64,000 bases of DNA from Bacillus sp. (in: firmicutes) (GTDB lineage: Bacteria > Bacillota > Bacilli > Bacillales > Cytobacillaceae), in assembly GCA_011524525.1 (NCBI GenBank), contig WTKE01000108.1, positions 62,001 through 126,000 of the forward strand, given 5' to 3'. Below, piece by piece: positions 44,814 through 54,635 of this stretch; position 1 is the stretch's first letter; the number at the start of each line of letters is the position of its first letter. A program made the position numbers and the translations under genes. The notes beneath the pieces were generated by a model, which searched no databases, was not told the origin of the DNA, and was given only the letters and a program-made list of their open reading frames with translations.

Positions 44814-46523
44814 TCAAAATAAGAAATAGCGTTGCGCCATCGGAAGTACCTCAGCTGGCTCACAAGTCACCAATTTTCCATCTACTTTTACTTCATACGT
44901 TTGCGGATCCACTTCTATTTCTGGTGTTTCTCCATTTAAAATCATATCTTTCTTTGATAAACTCCTAATACCCGATACAGGCTTGATGATTTTTTGTAAC
45001 CCAAGCTTCTCAGGAACCTTTTTCTCAAGTGCCGCTTTTGACACAAATGTCATACAAGTGGAGAATTTCGCCTTCCCTAACGATCCAAACATGGGACGAT
45101 ACACCACGGGTTGAGGAGTGGGAATACTTGCATTCGGGTCTCCCATTAAACTATAAGAAATGAAACCACCTTTCACGACCATCTCCGGTTTCACCCCAAA
45201 AAACGCCGGATCCCATACAACTAAATCAGCTAACTTCCCAACTTCAACAGAACCTACATACTCGGATATCCCATGAGTAATCGCGGGGTTAATCGTATAT
45301 TTGGCTATATATCTTTTCACGCGGAAGTTATCCCCAACTCCATTATCCTCTTCAAGCTTTCCTCTTTGCTTTTTCATTTTATCTGCGGTTTGCCATGTTC
45401 TCGTGATCACCTCACCGACTCGTCCCATTGCTTGTGAATCAGAAGAAATCATGCTAAACACACCAAGATCATGTAAAATATCTTCTGCTGCAATGGTTTC
45501 CTTTCGAATCCTTGAGTCAGCAAATGCAATATCTTCCGGGACACTAGGATCCAAATGATGACAAACCATCAGCATGTCTAAGTGTTCTTCAAGCGTGTTC
45601 ACCGTAAATGGTCGTGTTGGATTGGTGGAAGAAGGTAAGATATTCGGCATGCTTGCCGCTTTAATAATATCTGGAGCATGTCCCCCTCCTGCCCCCTCTG
45701 TATGGTACGTATGAATCACGCGATCTCCAATTGCCGCCAGAGTATCCTCTACGAATCCACCTTCATTCAAGGTATCTGTATGAATCGCCACCTGAATATC
45801 ATATTCATCAGCAACTGTTAAGCTTGTATCTATCGTCGAGGCGGTCGTTCCCCAATCTTCGTGTAATTTCAAGCCAATGGCACCGGCCTCGATTTGTTCC
45901 TTTAACGGATCCACATGTGAGGCATTGCCTTTTCCTAAAAAGCCAATGTTTATCGGAAGTTCTTCTGCCGCTTCTAGCATTCGATGAATATTCCAAGGGC
46001 CAGGGGTACATGTAGTCGCATTCGTCCCAGTCGCAGGTCCTGTCCCACCGCCGATCATCGTGGTAACACCCGACGAGATGGCCGTTTCCACTTGTTGTGG
46101 ACATATAAAGTGGATATGTGCATCAATTCCACCTGCTGTAACAATCAACCCTTCAGCCGCAATCACCTCTGTTCCCGCTCCAACGGGTACATTTACATAA
46201 TCCATTAATAACGAATTCCCCGCCTTACCAATCGCCGCAATATAGCCATTTTTTACCCCGATATCCGCTTTATAGATGCCGGTGTAATCCATGATAATGG
46301 CATTGGTGAACACAAGGTCCATGGTCTTTTCACTTGTAGCCAAGGGATGCTGTCCCATTCCATCACGGATGACCTTTCCGCCGCCAAACTTCACTTCATC
46401 ACCATATGTTGTAAAATCTCTTTCAATTTCAATAAAAAGCTCTGTATCCGCTAGCCTTATGGCATCACCAACGGTTGGTCCAAACATATCACTGTATTGT
46501 TTTCGAGAGATCCGAAAGCTCAC
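44814..46523 (-). CDS. ureC: Urease subunit alpha
   Basis: 569 residues, the catalytic subunit that hydrolyses urea to ammonia and carbamate. All metallocentre residues are present: HIHF (two His), the carbamylated Lys in GLKLHEDWG, His in AIHTDTLNE, His in [15 protein letters not shown], the flap CHHLDPS (Cys and His) and Asp in [13 protein letters not shown] start directly after the ureB stop. Cytoplasmic (alpha-beta-gamma) trimer with UreA and UreB. Confidence 0.98.
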   Translation of the reverse strand: MSFRISRKQYSDMFGPTVGDAIRLADTELFIEIERDFTTYGDEVKFGGGKVIRDGMGQHPLATSEKTMDLVFTNAIIMDYTGIYKADIGVKNGYIAAIGKAGNSLLMDYVNVPVGAGTEVIAAEGLIVTAGGIDAHIHFICPQQVETAISSGVTTMIGGGTGPATGTNATTCTPGPWNIHRMLEAAEELPINIGFLGKGNASHVDPLKEQIEAGAIGLKLHEDWGTTASTIDTSLTVADEYDIQVAIHTDTLNEGGFVEDTLAAIGDRVIHTYHTEGAGGGHAPDIIKAASMPNILPSSTNPTRPFTVNTLEEHLDMLMVCHHLDPSVPEDIAFADSRIRKETIAAEDILHDLGVFSMISSDSQAMGRVGEVITRTWQTADKMKKQRGKLEEDNGVGDNFRVKRYIAKYTINPAITHGISEYVGSVEVGKLADLVVWDPAFFGVKPEMVVKGGFISYSLMGDPNASIPTPQPVVYRPMFGSLGKAKFSTCMTFVSKAALEKKVPEKLGLQKIIKPVSGIRSLSKKDMILNGETPEIEVDPQTYEVKVDGKLVTCEPAEVLPMAQRYFLF

Positions 46524-46844
46524 CTACTTCTCCCCCTTTGCAACAGAACCATTCGTTAAGTTATTTAAACCGTATACCTTCTGCTCCCCTGAAAAAGAGA
46601 CAAGTTCTATCTCTTTTTCATCTCCTGGCTCAAATCTCACAGCCGTCCCTGCTGGAATATCTAGATGCTTTCCTAACGCTTTCTGACGGTCAAATTGCAA
46701 TGCCTTATTCACCTCATAAAAATGAAAATGAGAGCCAATCTGAATTGGGCGGTCGCCTCTGTTCAACACTTGAATCGTAATAGACTCTTTGTTTTCATTA
46801 CAAACGATGGGTTCTGTTTTCAGTACGTATTCACCAGGTATCAA
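46524..46844 (-). CDS. ureB: Urease subunit beta
   Basis: 106 residues with the family core [22 protein letters not shown] and [22 protein letters not shown]. Its stop codon abuts the GTG of ureC, and it follows ureA by 15 bases. Confidence 0.97.
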   Translation of the reverse strand: MIPGEYVLKTEPIVCNENKESITIQVLNRGDRPIQIGSHFHFYEVNKALQFDRQKALGKHLDIPAGTAVRFEPGDEKEIELVSFSGEQKVYGLNNLTNGSVAKGEK

Positions 46845-46859
46845 TGTATTCTCTCCTCT

Positions 46860-47162
46860 TCATCGTATTGGATCATGTACAGTCACAAGCTTGGTTCCAT
46901 CTGGGAAGGTAGCTTCCACTTGAATATCAGGGATCATTTCTGCCACACCTTCCATCACGTCCTCTTTCGATAGAATGGTAGATCCGTAACTCATCAATTG
47001 AGCTACTGTTTTCCCGTCCCTCGCTCCCTCTAATACTTCGTAAGTGATGATCGCTATCGCTTCTGGATAATTAAGCTTCAATCCACGATTTTGCCTGCGA
47101 CGAGCAAGATCTGCGGCAACAACAATCATTAACTTTTCCATCTCACGTGATGTCAACTTCAC
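46860..47162 (-). CDS. ureA: Urease subunit gamma
   Basis: 100 residues: [37 protein letters not shown] and the end [19 protein letters not shown] are canonical UreA. First gene of the operon; ATG after GAGGAGGG. Confidence 0.98.
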   Translation of the reverse strand: MKLTSREMEKLMIVVAADLARRRQNRGLKLNYPEAIAIITYEVLEGARDGKTVAQLMSYGSTILSKEDVMEGVAEMIPDIQVEATFPDGTKLVTVHDPIR

Positions 47163-47218
47163 TTCAAACCCTCCTCATTCTACTTATGACAAATAATGTT
47201 TTATTTACTGACATTACA

Positions 47219-47235
47219 TGTAATAAAACCTAACA
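47219..47235 (-). promoter_or_regulatory. TnrA/GlnR box upstream of urease operon
   Basis: Minus strand TGTTA-N7-TTACA, a perfect match to TGTNAN7TNACA, about 57 bases upstream of ureA. In B. subtilis the ure operon is controlled by TnrA, GlnR and CodY, so nitrogen-limitation control is expected. Confidence 0.8.
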
Positions 47236-47294
47236 TATAATTAAAATACCATGTATTACCTTATGTTACAATTAAAATAAATCAGAAAAGTCAC

Positions 47295-47322
47295 AAAAAA
47301 GCAGTGAACAAGAGTCCACTGC
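47295..47322 (-). terminator. Intrinsic terminator of the ribonucleotide reductase operon
   Basis: GCAGTG/CACTGC stem with 10-base loop and six T residues on the minus strand. Confidence 0.82.
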
Positions 47323-47330
47323 CATTCGTT

Positions 47331-47807
47331 TTACACTGTACTATAGGGTTGACTTTGCATTCTTTCTATCATTAACTCAACCAATTTTTCACATCTTCCA
47401 TAATCCTTTAGCTGTGGCTGTAATTCTACTTTTAACGTGGCTACTAAGGAGCTATGCACATAAAGCATATCCCTAAATTCATCCACCGCTCCACAAAAGG
47501 AAGGATAAAAGGAATCACCTGTTCCAACCACTCCCGTGGCAAGACGATGAACATTTTGACGTTCTATTTCTTGGTATACAGGCATCATTTCTAATGGGAT
47601 TTCTCCGTTTCCCCATGTGTATGTTCCAATAACCAATCCATCGTAGTCGTGGATGTTTGCGAGGAGAAAATCATCTACTTGAAACACATCAGTAAATATA
47701 GACCGTGATTGAAAGGAACTCACAACCATACGAACAAGTTCTTCTGTATTCCCTGTGACAGATGAATAAACAATCGCTACTTTTCCCTTATAGTTCGTCA
47801 AAGCCAT
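47331..47807 (-). CDS. Flavodoxin-like protein (NrdI-type partner of R2)
   Basis: 158 residues. The FMN phosphate loop is VYSSVTGNTEELV; YTWGNGEIPLEMM and GTGDSFYPSFCGAVDEF form the isoalloxazine loops. It overlaps the R2 gene by 20 bases, so it is co-translated. It is longer than classic NrdI (about 130) and resembles short-chain flavodoxins. By position it likely supplies reductant or oxidant for R2 cofactor assembly. Confidence 0.85.
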   Translation of the reverse strand: MALTNYKGKVAIVYSSVTGNTEELVRMVVSSFQSRSIFTDVFQVDDFLLANIHDYDGLVIGTYTWGNGEIPLEMMPVYQEIERQNVHRLATGVVGTGDSFYPSFCGAVDEFRDMLYVHSSLVATLKVELQPQLKDYGRCEKLVELMIERMQSQPYSTV

Positions 47808-48834
47808 TGGACTGCGTCACCTTTGTATAGGTACGAGACTTTTGCTCAAAAAAGTCTGACTTGGTTTCGTTGATCATTTCGTCACTAAACACTTGGATCC
47901 ATGGCATCGAATTGTCACGGTCACCATAAAGATGACCTAGCCCCAATTGACGAAGTCTTTTATTCGCCAAATACTCTACATATTGTCCGAACTCTTCCAA
48001 GTCAATTCCATTGATTTCTTTTAAAATTTCTTCCGCCCATTCTTTCTCAAGATCAACAGCTTCTTTGATGCGATCATACGCATATTGAATGTTTGCTGGG
48101 TTATTTAACTCCGGGTTTTCCGTTAACATAATGCGAACAAACTGAGAAATAAAATATGCATGCTGCATCTCATCACGTTGAATATAGCTAATCATCGTAC
48201 TAGTTTTTAGCATTTTTTGCTGTCTGGCCAGATTATAGAAGAACGCAAAACCCGCATAGAAGTAAATTCCTTCTAAAATAATCGAGTTAATTCCTAGTTC
48301 ATAGAGATTTTGAGCAGACGGATGTGAACGGAACTTTTCATATGCATCCAAGATGAGCTGATTTCTCTTTTGCACGATCGGATCATCCTTCGCCTGGTCA
48401 AAGCGGGCATTTTGTTCACTAACAGGAACCAATGAGCTTAAAATATACGAATACGACTCATTATGAACAGCCTCTTGCTGAGCGATGACAGCAAAAATAG
48501 CTTTGAAGCTTGAATCTGATACATAATCAAGCACCTGGCTCATTGTCGGTGTTTGAAGACTATCAAGGGACGCAAGCTGCGTATTTACTCTTAGGAAGAT
48601 ATCCTTTTCGTGTGAGGATAAGGAATCCCATTGCTTGATATCATCCTGCATATTAATTTCCTGTGCCTTCCAGAAGTTTGAAAGCAAGGTTTGGTATAGA
48701 TCATACATTTGTGGATAGGCGATATCATTCCAGTTTAATAGACCCGAAGATTGTCCGTTAATAATGCCTGTTGAACGATTTGGAAAAGTAGGATTCAACA
48801 GTTTGATTTTATTTAATGGTGCATTGATTGACAT
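47788..48834 (-). CDS. Class I ribonucleotide reductase, radical-generating subunit R2
   Basis: 348 residues from ATG 48834 (AAAGGAG upstream). Ferritin-like diiron fold with ligands in IKQWDSLSSHEKD, QQEAVHNESYSYI (E, H, and the radical Tyr region), LEGIYFYAGF and QRDEMQHAYF (E-x-x-H). It generates the tyrosyl radical used by R1. Whether Fe or Mn is used cannot be read from sequence. Second gene of the riboswitch-controlled operon. Confidence 0.93.
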   Translation of the reverse strand: MSINAPLNKIKLLNPTFPNRSTGIINGQSSGLLNWNDIAYPQMYDLYQTLLSNFWKAQEINMQDDIKQWDSLSSHEKDIFLRVNTQLASLDSLQTPTMSQVLDYVSDSSFKAIFAVIAQQEAVHNESYSYILSSLVPVSEQNARFDQAKDDPIVQKRNQLILDAYEKFRSHPSAQNLYELGINSIILEGIYFYAGFAFFYNLARQQKMLKTSTMISYIQRDEMQHAYFISQFVRIMLTENPELNNPANIQYAYDRIKEAVDLEKEWAEEILKEINGIDLEEFGQYVEYLANKRLRQLGLGHLYGDRDNSMPWIQVFSDEMINETKSDFFEQKSRTYTKVTQSNGFDEL

Positions 48835-48854
48835 GGTCAGTTCTCCTTTCAAGC

Positions 48855-51140
48855 TTAGCTATGACAAGCTTCACATTCTTCAATCTCCGACTGCGAGGTA
48901 CTTCTCACATAATAAGTCGTTTTCAGCCCTTGCTTCCATGCTTCCACATGTAAATTGAGCAGATCCTTCGCTTTAATATCATGTCTCACATAAATGTTAA
49001 AGCTAATAGATTGGTCTATGTGACGCTGACGAGCAGCATTTTGACGAATGCTCCATACTTGATCTAATTCATGCCTTGCTCTTCGGTAGTACGCGTAAGT
49101 ACGGTGATTCAAGTCAGGAGCGGTTACTTTGAACTTAAAGTTCTTTTTTTCCTCCGCATATTCAACCGCGTACAACGGATCAATTCCATCGGTAGAGCCA
49201 CCAATTTTCGCAGTGGAAGAATTCGGAGCAATCGCCATCAGCCAGCCATTACGAATACCATTTGTCTGTACTTGCTCTTTTAGTTCGCTCCAACGATCTG
49301 AAGTGTAGTTTCTTCGCTCAAAGTATTTACCTGACGCCCATTCTGACGTCTCAAATTGGCTGAAGGCACCTTTTTCTTTAGCAAGCTCCATGGAAGCTCG
49401 AATCGTATAATAAGCAATATTCTCGTATAGTTCATCAGCAAATCGAACCGCTTCCTCTGACTCCCAATGAATCGATTGTAAGGCTAGTAGATGATGCCAT
49501 CCGAACGTGCCTAGACCGACCGCTCGATACTTTTGATTGGTGAGTTCCGCTTGTCCAACCGGAATCGTATTGAGGTCAATCACATTGTCTAACATACGCA
49601 CTTGAATGGTTATTAATCGTTCGAGCTCGTCAGCACCATAGGCCTTTGGTAAATTGATAGACGAAAGATTACATACAACAAACTCTCCCGGCTTTCTCAC
49701 GATGACTAGATTGCCTTCTTCATCCTTGTATTCTTTTACAATCGTTGTACTCGACATGTTTTGGGCAATCTCTGTACAAAGATTACTACAATAGATAGAT
49801 GTTCTACCTTCCCCACGTTTGTTTGGATTTTGTCGATTTACCTCATCGCGATAGAACATATAAGGTGTACCTGTTTCTAGCTGCGCCACCATAATTCTCG
49901 CCATAATATCCATCGCACGATAGGTTTTTCTTGGCAAAAGAGGCTGGTTAACAGCTTCTTCGTATTTCTCCGTAAAATACTTTCTATCTTTTTCATCGTA
50001 GTAATCTTCAAGACCAAGCGGGTTACCGTTCTCGTCTTTCCAGCCCATCAGTTGCTTCACTTGATGCGGACAGAATGTATGCCATTCGCCAACACTTCTG
50101 CCACTTTCATCCTTCTCTAGAAGTTTTTCCATAAATAAATCAGGGATGGTGACTCCTGTGAAAATATCATGAGCCTTTCTTCTTTCGTCCCCATTATTGG
50201 TCTTTAGTTCAAGGAAGCCATTCATCACGTCTTTGTGGAAAACATCTAAGTAGATGGCAACCGCTCCCTGTCTTTGACCTAATTGATCGACACTTACGGC
50301 TGTATCATTAATCAGGCGGATCCAAGGGACAACCCCTGAAGACATTCCCTTAAATCTTTTAATATCGGAACCGAGAGCACGAACCTTTCCATAATAGATG
50401 CCGATACCGCCGCCTTCCTTACTCAAGCGAGCAATATCCCAGTTATTTAGATAAATACCATCTAGTGAATCATCGACTGTGTCGATAAAACAAGACGAAA
50501 GCTGACCAAAGCTCTTACCAGCATTTGATAGAGTTGGTGTTGCGACTGTCATATATAGATTGCTTAATGCCCAGTAAGCTTCTTTTACTAGCTCCGCTCT
50601 TCTTTCCTTCGCCTCATTCATCATAATCGTCATCGCGATGACTAAGAATCGTTCTTGCGGAAGTTCATACACATTTCTGTCATGGTCCCTCGCTAGGTAA
50701 CGGTCAGCAAAAAGAAATAGTCCAATATAGTTAAATAGCTTATCTCGCTCCGGACTAATTGCCTCTGCAATTTCCTTTATCTCTTCCTCTGTATACATTT
50801 GAAGCAACTTCGGAGAGTAAATCCCCTTTTCTGTTAAAGTAACGATTAATTCGTAAAAATCTCCATATGTACGTGATGAATCATAACCGCGATTATTTGA
50901 AGCTTGTTTGTATAAATCTGTTAAGTATATACGAGCAGCAACAAACGTCCAATCTGGTTGGTCCATTGCAATCTTATTTAACGAATAAAATAAAGCCTGT
51001 TGATTGACTTCTTTCCCTGCCACTTCTAACTCATTGACCATTCTTGTAATCTCAGATGCATCCAATTGATAAGCTAAAGAACACTCTTCAATCGCTTTTA
51101 ATACGGAATGATATTCTGATTGGTAATCTACTACTGTCAT
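48855..51140 (-). CDS. Class I ribonucleotide reductase, catalytic subunit R1
   Basis: 761 residues. Catalytic residues are visible: first redox Cys in SSCFIDTVDDS, the thiyl Cys and Glu in CSNLCTEIAQ, the second redox Cys in FVVCNLSSINL, and the C-terminal shuttle pair CEAC. The first 90 residues do not look like a full ATP cone, so overall activity control may be absent or degenerate. It reduces ribonucleoside diphosphates. ATG with AGGAGGG, directly after the riboswitch terminator. Confidence 0.95.
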   Translation of the reverse strand: MTVVDYQSEYHSVLKAIEECSLAYQLDASEITRMVNELEVAGKEVNQQALFYSLNKIAMDQPDWTFVAARIYLTDLYKQASNNRGYDSSRTYGDFYELIVTLTEKGIYSPKLLQMYTEEEIKEIAEAISPERDKLFNYIGLFLFADRYLARDHDRNVYELPQERFLVIAMTIMMNEAKERRAELVKEAYWALSNLYMTVATPTLSNAGKSFGQLSSCFIDTVDDSLDGIYLNNWDIARLSKEGGGIGIYYGKVRALGSDIKRFKGMSSGVVPWIRLINDTAVSVDQLGQRQGAVAIYLDVFHKDVMNGFLELKTNNGDERRKAHDIFTGVTIPDLFMEKLLEKDESGRSVGEWHTFCPHQVKQLMGWKDENGNPLGLEDYYDEKDRKYFTEKYEEAVNQPLLPRKTYRAMDIMARIMVAQLETGTPYMFYRDEVNRQNPNKRGEGRTSIYCSNLCTEIAQNMSSTTIVKEYKDEEGNLVIVRKPGEFVVCNLSSINLPKAYGADELERLITIQVRMLDNVIDLNTIPVGQAELTNQKYRAVGLGTFGWHHLLALQSIHWESEEAVRFADELYENIAYYTIRASMELAKEKGAFSQFETSEWASGKYFERRNYTSDRWSELKEQVQTNGIRNGWLMAIAPNSSTAKIGGSTDGIDPLYAVEYAEEKKNFKFKVTAPDLNHRTYAYYRRARHELDQVWSIRQNAARQRHIDQSISFNIYVRHDIKAKDLLNLHVEAWKQGLKTTYYVRSTSQSEIEECEACHS

Positions 51141-51159
51141 ATATGTCCCTCCTGAAAAT

Positions 51160-51189
51160 AAAAAAAACCGCTCATAGGTCCTTGAGCGG
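51160..51189 (-). terminator. Riboswitch-controlled terminator ahead of R1 gene
   Basis: CCGCTC/GAGCGG stem with a 10-base loop, then eight T residues on the minus strand, 20 bases before the R1 start. Acts as the expression platform of the cobalamin riboswitch. Confidence 0.9.
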
Positions 51190-51283
51190 ATGAAACGATT
51201 TCAGCAAAAGACAAACAGGCAAAAATACTTTTTGTCTTCTGTCGCCATCGTCTCATCTTCCCAAATCCCCGAAGAAGTTGAAA

Positions 51284-51472
51284 CATCTTAAGTAAGATAG
51301 GTCTCCTGACTTATGCTTCACTCTACTTTGAACCCTTCCCATTTAGGCACCTACATCACGTAAGCAAACTACACAGTGGCTTGTTCATTTTGTCAGCATT
51401 TACAGTTGCGGGGGCAGTTCTGGTCTTACACCAGATTCCCTATTAAGCCGTACGGCATCTTATCTTAAGGCA
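51284..51472 (-). promoter_or_regulatory. Cobalamin (B12) riboswitch
   Basis: On the minus strand the aptamer shows the expected blocks in order: P1 CTTAAGATAAGAT, AATAGGGAA, the CTGGTGTAAGACCAG hairpin, GCCCCCGCAACTGT, the B12 box GCCACTG, and TCAGGAGACC before the closing strand ATCTTACTTAAG. With the terminator downstream it should switch the operon off when B12 is present. Confidence 0.93.
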
Positions 51473-51489
51473 ACAACACAATATATAGT

Positions 51490-51769
51490 TGGAATTTAAT
51501 TTTATATACCTATATCTAGATAATACAAATTTAATACTAAAGGTAGTTTAGTAGATTAGCAAGTAGAAAATGTTTGTTTTGGTAAAATATTGTTGTTGAC
51601 TTTGTGAGTTGCGGCGGGAGATAGCGTGTTAGTAGGGACGATTGAATTTCTTTTATATTTTCGTGTTTTTTTGAGCTGAATTTTGATAAAACGGGTGGAT
51701 TTAGTGGTGTATTCAAAAATGATTTGACGCTTTTCGGGGCAATTTGTAGAGGGGAGTACTCTCTTTTGG
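51490..51769. other. AT-rich intergenic stretch without recognised gene
   Basis: Holds the likely promoter of the reductase operon on the minus strand (TTGTAT, 16 bases, TATAAA at about 51500-51535). Nothing else convincing is seen up to the third repeat array. Confidence 0.5.
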
Positions 51770-51970
51770 GTTTTATTTGCGATTCTGAAAATTTATTTGC
51801 GATTTCCAGATTTTATTTGCGATTCTCAGATTTTATTTGCGATTTCCAGATTTTATTTGCGATTTCCAAATTTTATTTGCGATTTCCAAATTTTATTTGC
51901 GATTCTAAACATTTACTTGCGATTCTCAGTTTTTATTTGCGATTCTCAGTTTTTATTTGCGATTCCGTCC
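51770..51970 (+). repeat. 20-bp tandem repeat array 3 (10 cores)
   Basis: TGCGAT recurs every 20 bp from 51778 to 51958, same strand and same TTTATTTGCGAT core as arrays 1 and 2. Variable parts are mostly TTCCAGAT, TTCCAAAT and TCTCAGTT, less GC-rich than array 1 and without clear neighbour complementarity. One unit has TTTACTTGCGAT. It lies between the riboswitch region and the 3' end of the ABC permease gene. Confidence 0.95.
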
Positions 51971-52046
51971 TTCAATCCCACCCACACTCCCCCCTTTACA
52001 AAAAAAAGAATGAACACTGCCACAGGCAATGCCCATCCCTTCCACC

Positions 52047-54635
52047 CTATATATTCTCTTGCCTCAATGTCTCAATAATATTGTCTTTCTTCACTTTCCC
52101 TATCGAATACAGCATCGCGGATCCGACAATCACAAATACCGAGACAAAGCAGATTCCTAGACTACCCCACGGAATCCAAAATGGGTACGAAAAACTATTC
52201 ATGGTTCCTTTATAAATGAGGAACATGATCCCCATACTAATTGGCAAACCGTATAATAGGGCTTTTAATCCATAAAAAATACTTTCATAGCTAATCATTT
52301 TATTAAAGCTCTTTCCCGTCATCCCTACAGATTTCAGCATCGCGAACTCACGCTTCCTTAAGGAAATGCTCGTTGAAATGGTATTAAATATATTTGCAAT
52401 GGAAATCGCTGTAATGAGCACAATAAATCCGTACGTAAAAATAGACAGCAGCATGAGCATCTGTTCCTCACGTTGTCTACTTTGGAACACATTATAAATA
52501 TATAGGTTCGGCTCTTTCATTTCCTCGATTTCCTGCTGTGTCTTCATTGGATCAGAGGAATGTAAGAAGAGACTAGGTTCTACAGATCCCTCTAACGATT
52601 CATTCATCAGTTGATCAATGACTTGATTAGCTACAATAATGTTCAGGGTCCCGAGCCCATATGAAAAGCCCCCCATAGGTAGTTGATCAGTCAAAGCTGC
52701 AATTTCAAGGTCCTTTAACGGAACCTTTTTACCCGCCTTAAAATCGTCATACATTAGTTTGATTGTTTCACCAACTTTTGTATGGATACCGCTTGCTTCA
52801 ATAAATTTACCCGTCTGTCCATCCTGGTAGGTGATGGTATTTACAACTATTCCAGAAATTTGTTCCGGATCAGTGAGTTGTTTCACATCAACTCCTGTCT
52901 GATCCGCATATTTCTTTAAGCTTTCCTCATCAAGGCCCGTTAACACAAGCGAATATGGTACTTTTCCATCCTCGTATTTTACAGTCCCCTTTAATTCGTC
53001 AGCTGCCTTCTCCTTCTCCACCAATGCGGTTAGATCTAGCCTTCTTGTTACACTTGAACTTGTTACATCAGGGAGTGCTTGAATTTTTCTAAAGAGATCA
53101 GCCAATTCAGATTCCGATACTCTATCAGCACCCACCTGGATATCATAGTTAACCCCATCTTGTGATAGCACTAATGATTTCTTTAAGCTATCTGTAAAAA
53201 ATGAAACAGATAGAAACAGCACAATGCTAATAACAAGGGAAAAAACGGTCACACGATACCGACCCTTATTTCGCTTTAAATTTTTCAGCCCGATTTCTGC
53301 TTCCACACCAAACAGTCGACGAATGAATTTTGATGTCTTAACTGTTTTACCAGTAAGCTTAATATCTGTTGTTTGACGTATCGCATCAATAGCCGAAATT
53401 TTAGAAGCCTTTCTCGCTGGTATAAACGTAGAGATAAATATCGTAACCATAGAAATGAATACTGCCCCTATAATAGAGTATGGTGTAATCGTTAAATCTA
53501 AAGACTCAGAAACACCAAGCGCTCCTTCAAGAAACTGATTAATGAACCAAAAGGTAACACCCATTCCTCCAATTCCAGACAAGAGACCGATTGGTATACT
53601 CACTAAACCAATGATGAAACCTTCAAAAAAGACAGAGTTTCTTTTTTGACTCTTTGTCGCTCCCACACTAGAAAGCATCCCTAAATGACGTGCTCGCTCA
53701 GACACGGAAATTGCAAACGCATTATATATAAGTGCTACTGAACCAATCATAATCACAGACATAATTATCGCTAATAACGAGTATAACGTCCGATTTAGAC
53801 CATCATTGTCCGTTACTCCATAATAACGAAGCAATCCACTATTAAAATCAACAAGTGAAATATTATTCTCTTGTGCCAGTTGCTCTGCATGTGTAAATAA
53901 AGATTTTTTCACTTTCTCTAAAACAATCACGGCATTCACTTGGTCACTTTCATCTAACCTCGACTCATCCAAATATGTAATGACGGTGTAACCAGGTGCA
54001 AAAGTTGGCTCCCACGATACTCGTTTTATTACACCTACGACTGTATAATCATGAGTTATTTTATTTTGAAGCTCTTCACTGATCTTTCCTTCTGTCATTT
54101 GAAGAGGGGTTTGTTGGTCATACTCTATTTTCATTCCTGACTCATCTATGAACATACGATTTCCTACAGGTAAAGTAAGCTGATCACCTATCTTTAATGA
54201 AACTTTGCCATTCGACTCAATGGAATCACTTATAACAATTTCATTTTCATTCTCTGGTAAGCGTCCTTCATTTAATGTGATAGGAAACTGTTTGAATCCG
54301 TCAGAACTAAATGCTTTTACAAATAGATAAGGTTTATATACGTTCTGGCTTCCCTCGAGGGGAGCGTAACCTAGGTCAGATGAAAGAACCAGCTTTTTTG
54401 TTTCCTCATCAGACCGGATCGCTTCTATTTGTTCCTTGTTGACATCCTTATAAACGACATGCCATTCTCCATCCATTGAGATTGCCTGTCTTTTTAGTAA
54501 ATCCAAGAAGGATGCACCTAATGTCGTCACCGCTGTCACCATTGCGACTGAAATAATGACGCCAATGATGGTGACCAACGTCCTTCTCTTATTTTGCTTC
54601 AAATGCCTAATCGTTAGCTTATTGACAATATTCAC
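52047..54635 (-). CDS. FtsX-like ABC exporter permease (Vex/MacB-like, two FtsX domains)
   Basis: 862 residues: N-terminal membrane segment (about 19-40) followed by a large external domain, three segments near 285-405 (first FtsX domain), a second segment-plus-external domain (about 460-720), and three C-terminal segments. The topology is that of eight-segment MacB-fold permeases, with duplicated FtsX domains. GTG start overlaps the ATPase stop by GTGA. With the adjacent two-component system, an envelope-stress or peptide-related exporter is likely; substrate unknown. Confidence 0.88.
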   Translation of the reverse strand: MNIVNKLTIRHLKQNKRRTLVTIIGVIISVAMVTAVTTLGASFLDLLKRQAISMDGEWHVVYKDVNKEQIEAIRSDEETKKLVLSSDLGYAPLEGSQNVYKPYLFVKAFSSDGFKQFPITLNEGRLPENENEIVISDSIESNGKVSLKIGDQLTLPVGNRMFIDESGMKIEYDQQTPLQMTEGKISEELQNKITHDYTVVGVIKRVSWEPTFAPGYTVITYLDESRLDESDQVNAVIVLEKVKKSLFTHAEQLAQENNISLVDFNSGLLRYYGVTDNDGLNRTLYSLLAIIMSVIMIGSVALIYNAFAISVSERARHLGMLSSVGATKSQKRNSVFFEGFIIGLVSIPIGLLSGIGGMGVTFWFINQFLEGALGVSESLDLTITPYSIIGAVFISMVTIFISTFIPARKASKISAIDAIRQTTDIKLTGKTVKTSKFIRRLFGVEAEIGLKNLKRNKGRYRVTVFSLVISIVLFLSVSFFTDSLKKSLVLSQDGVNYDIQVGADRVSESELADLFRKIQALPDVTSSSVTRRLDLTALVEKEKAADELKGTVKYEDGKVPYSLVLTGLDEESLKKYADQTGVDVKQLTDPEQISGIVVNTITYQDGQTGKFIEASGIHTKVGETIKLMYDDFKAGKKVPLKDLEIAALTDQLPMGGFSYGLGTLNIIVANQVIDQLMNESLEGSVEPSLFLHSSDPMKTQQEIEEMKEPNLYIYNVFQSRQREEQMLMLLSIFTYGFIVLITAISIANIFNTISTSISLRKREFAMLKSVGMTGKSFNKMISYESIFYGLKALLYGLPISMGIMFLIYKGTMNSFSYPFWIPWGSLGICFVSVFVIVGSAMLYSIGKVKKDNIIETLRQENI

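Noticed and set aside
47240..47280. Second TnrA/GlnR box near 47255-47275 (TGTAA followed by TAATACA)
   Set aside because: Half-site spacing is wrong for the consensus; only the 47219-47235 site fits.
51724..52215. Open frames through repeat array 3
   Set aside because: Same repeat-derived artefact; they also run antisense into the ABC permease gene.
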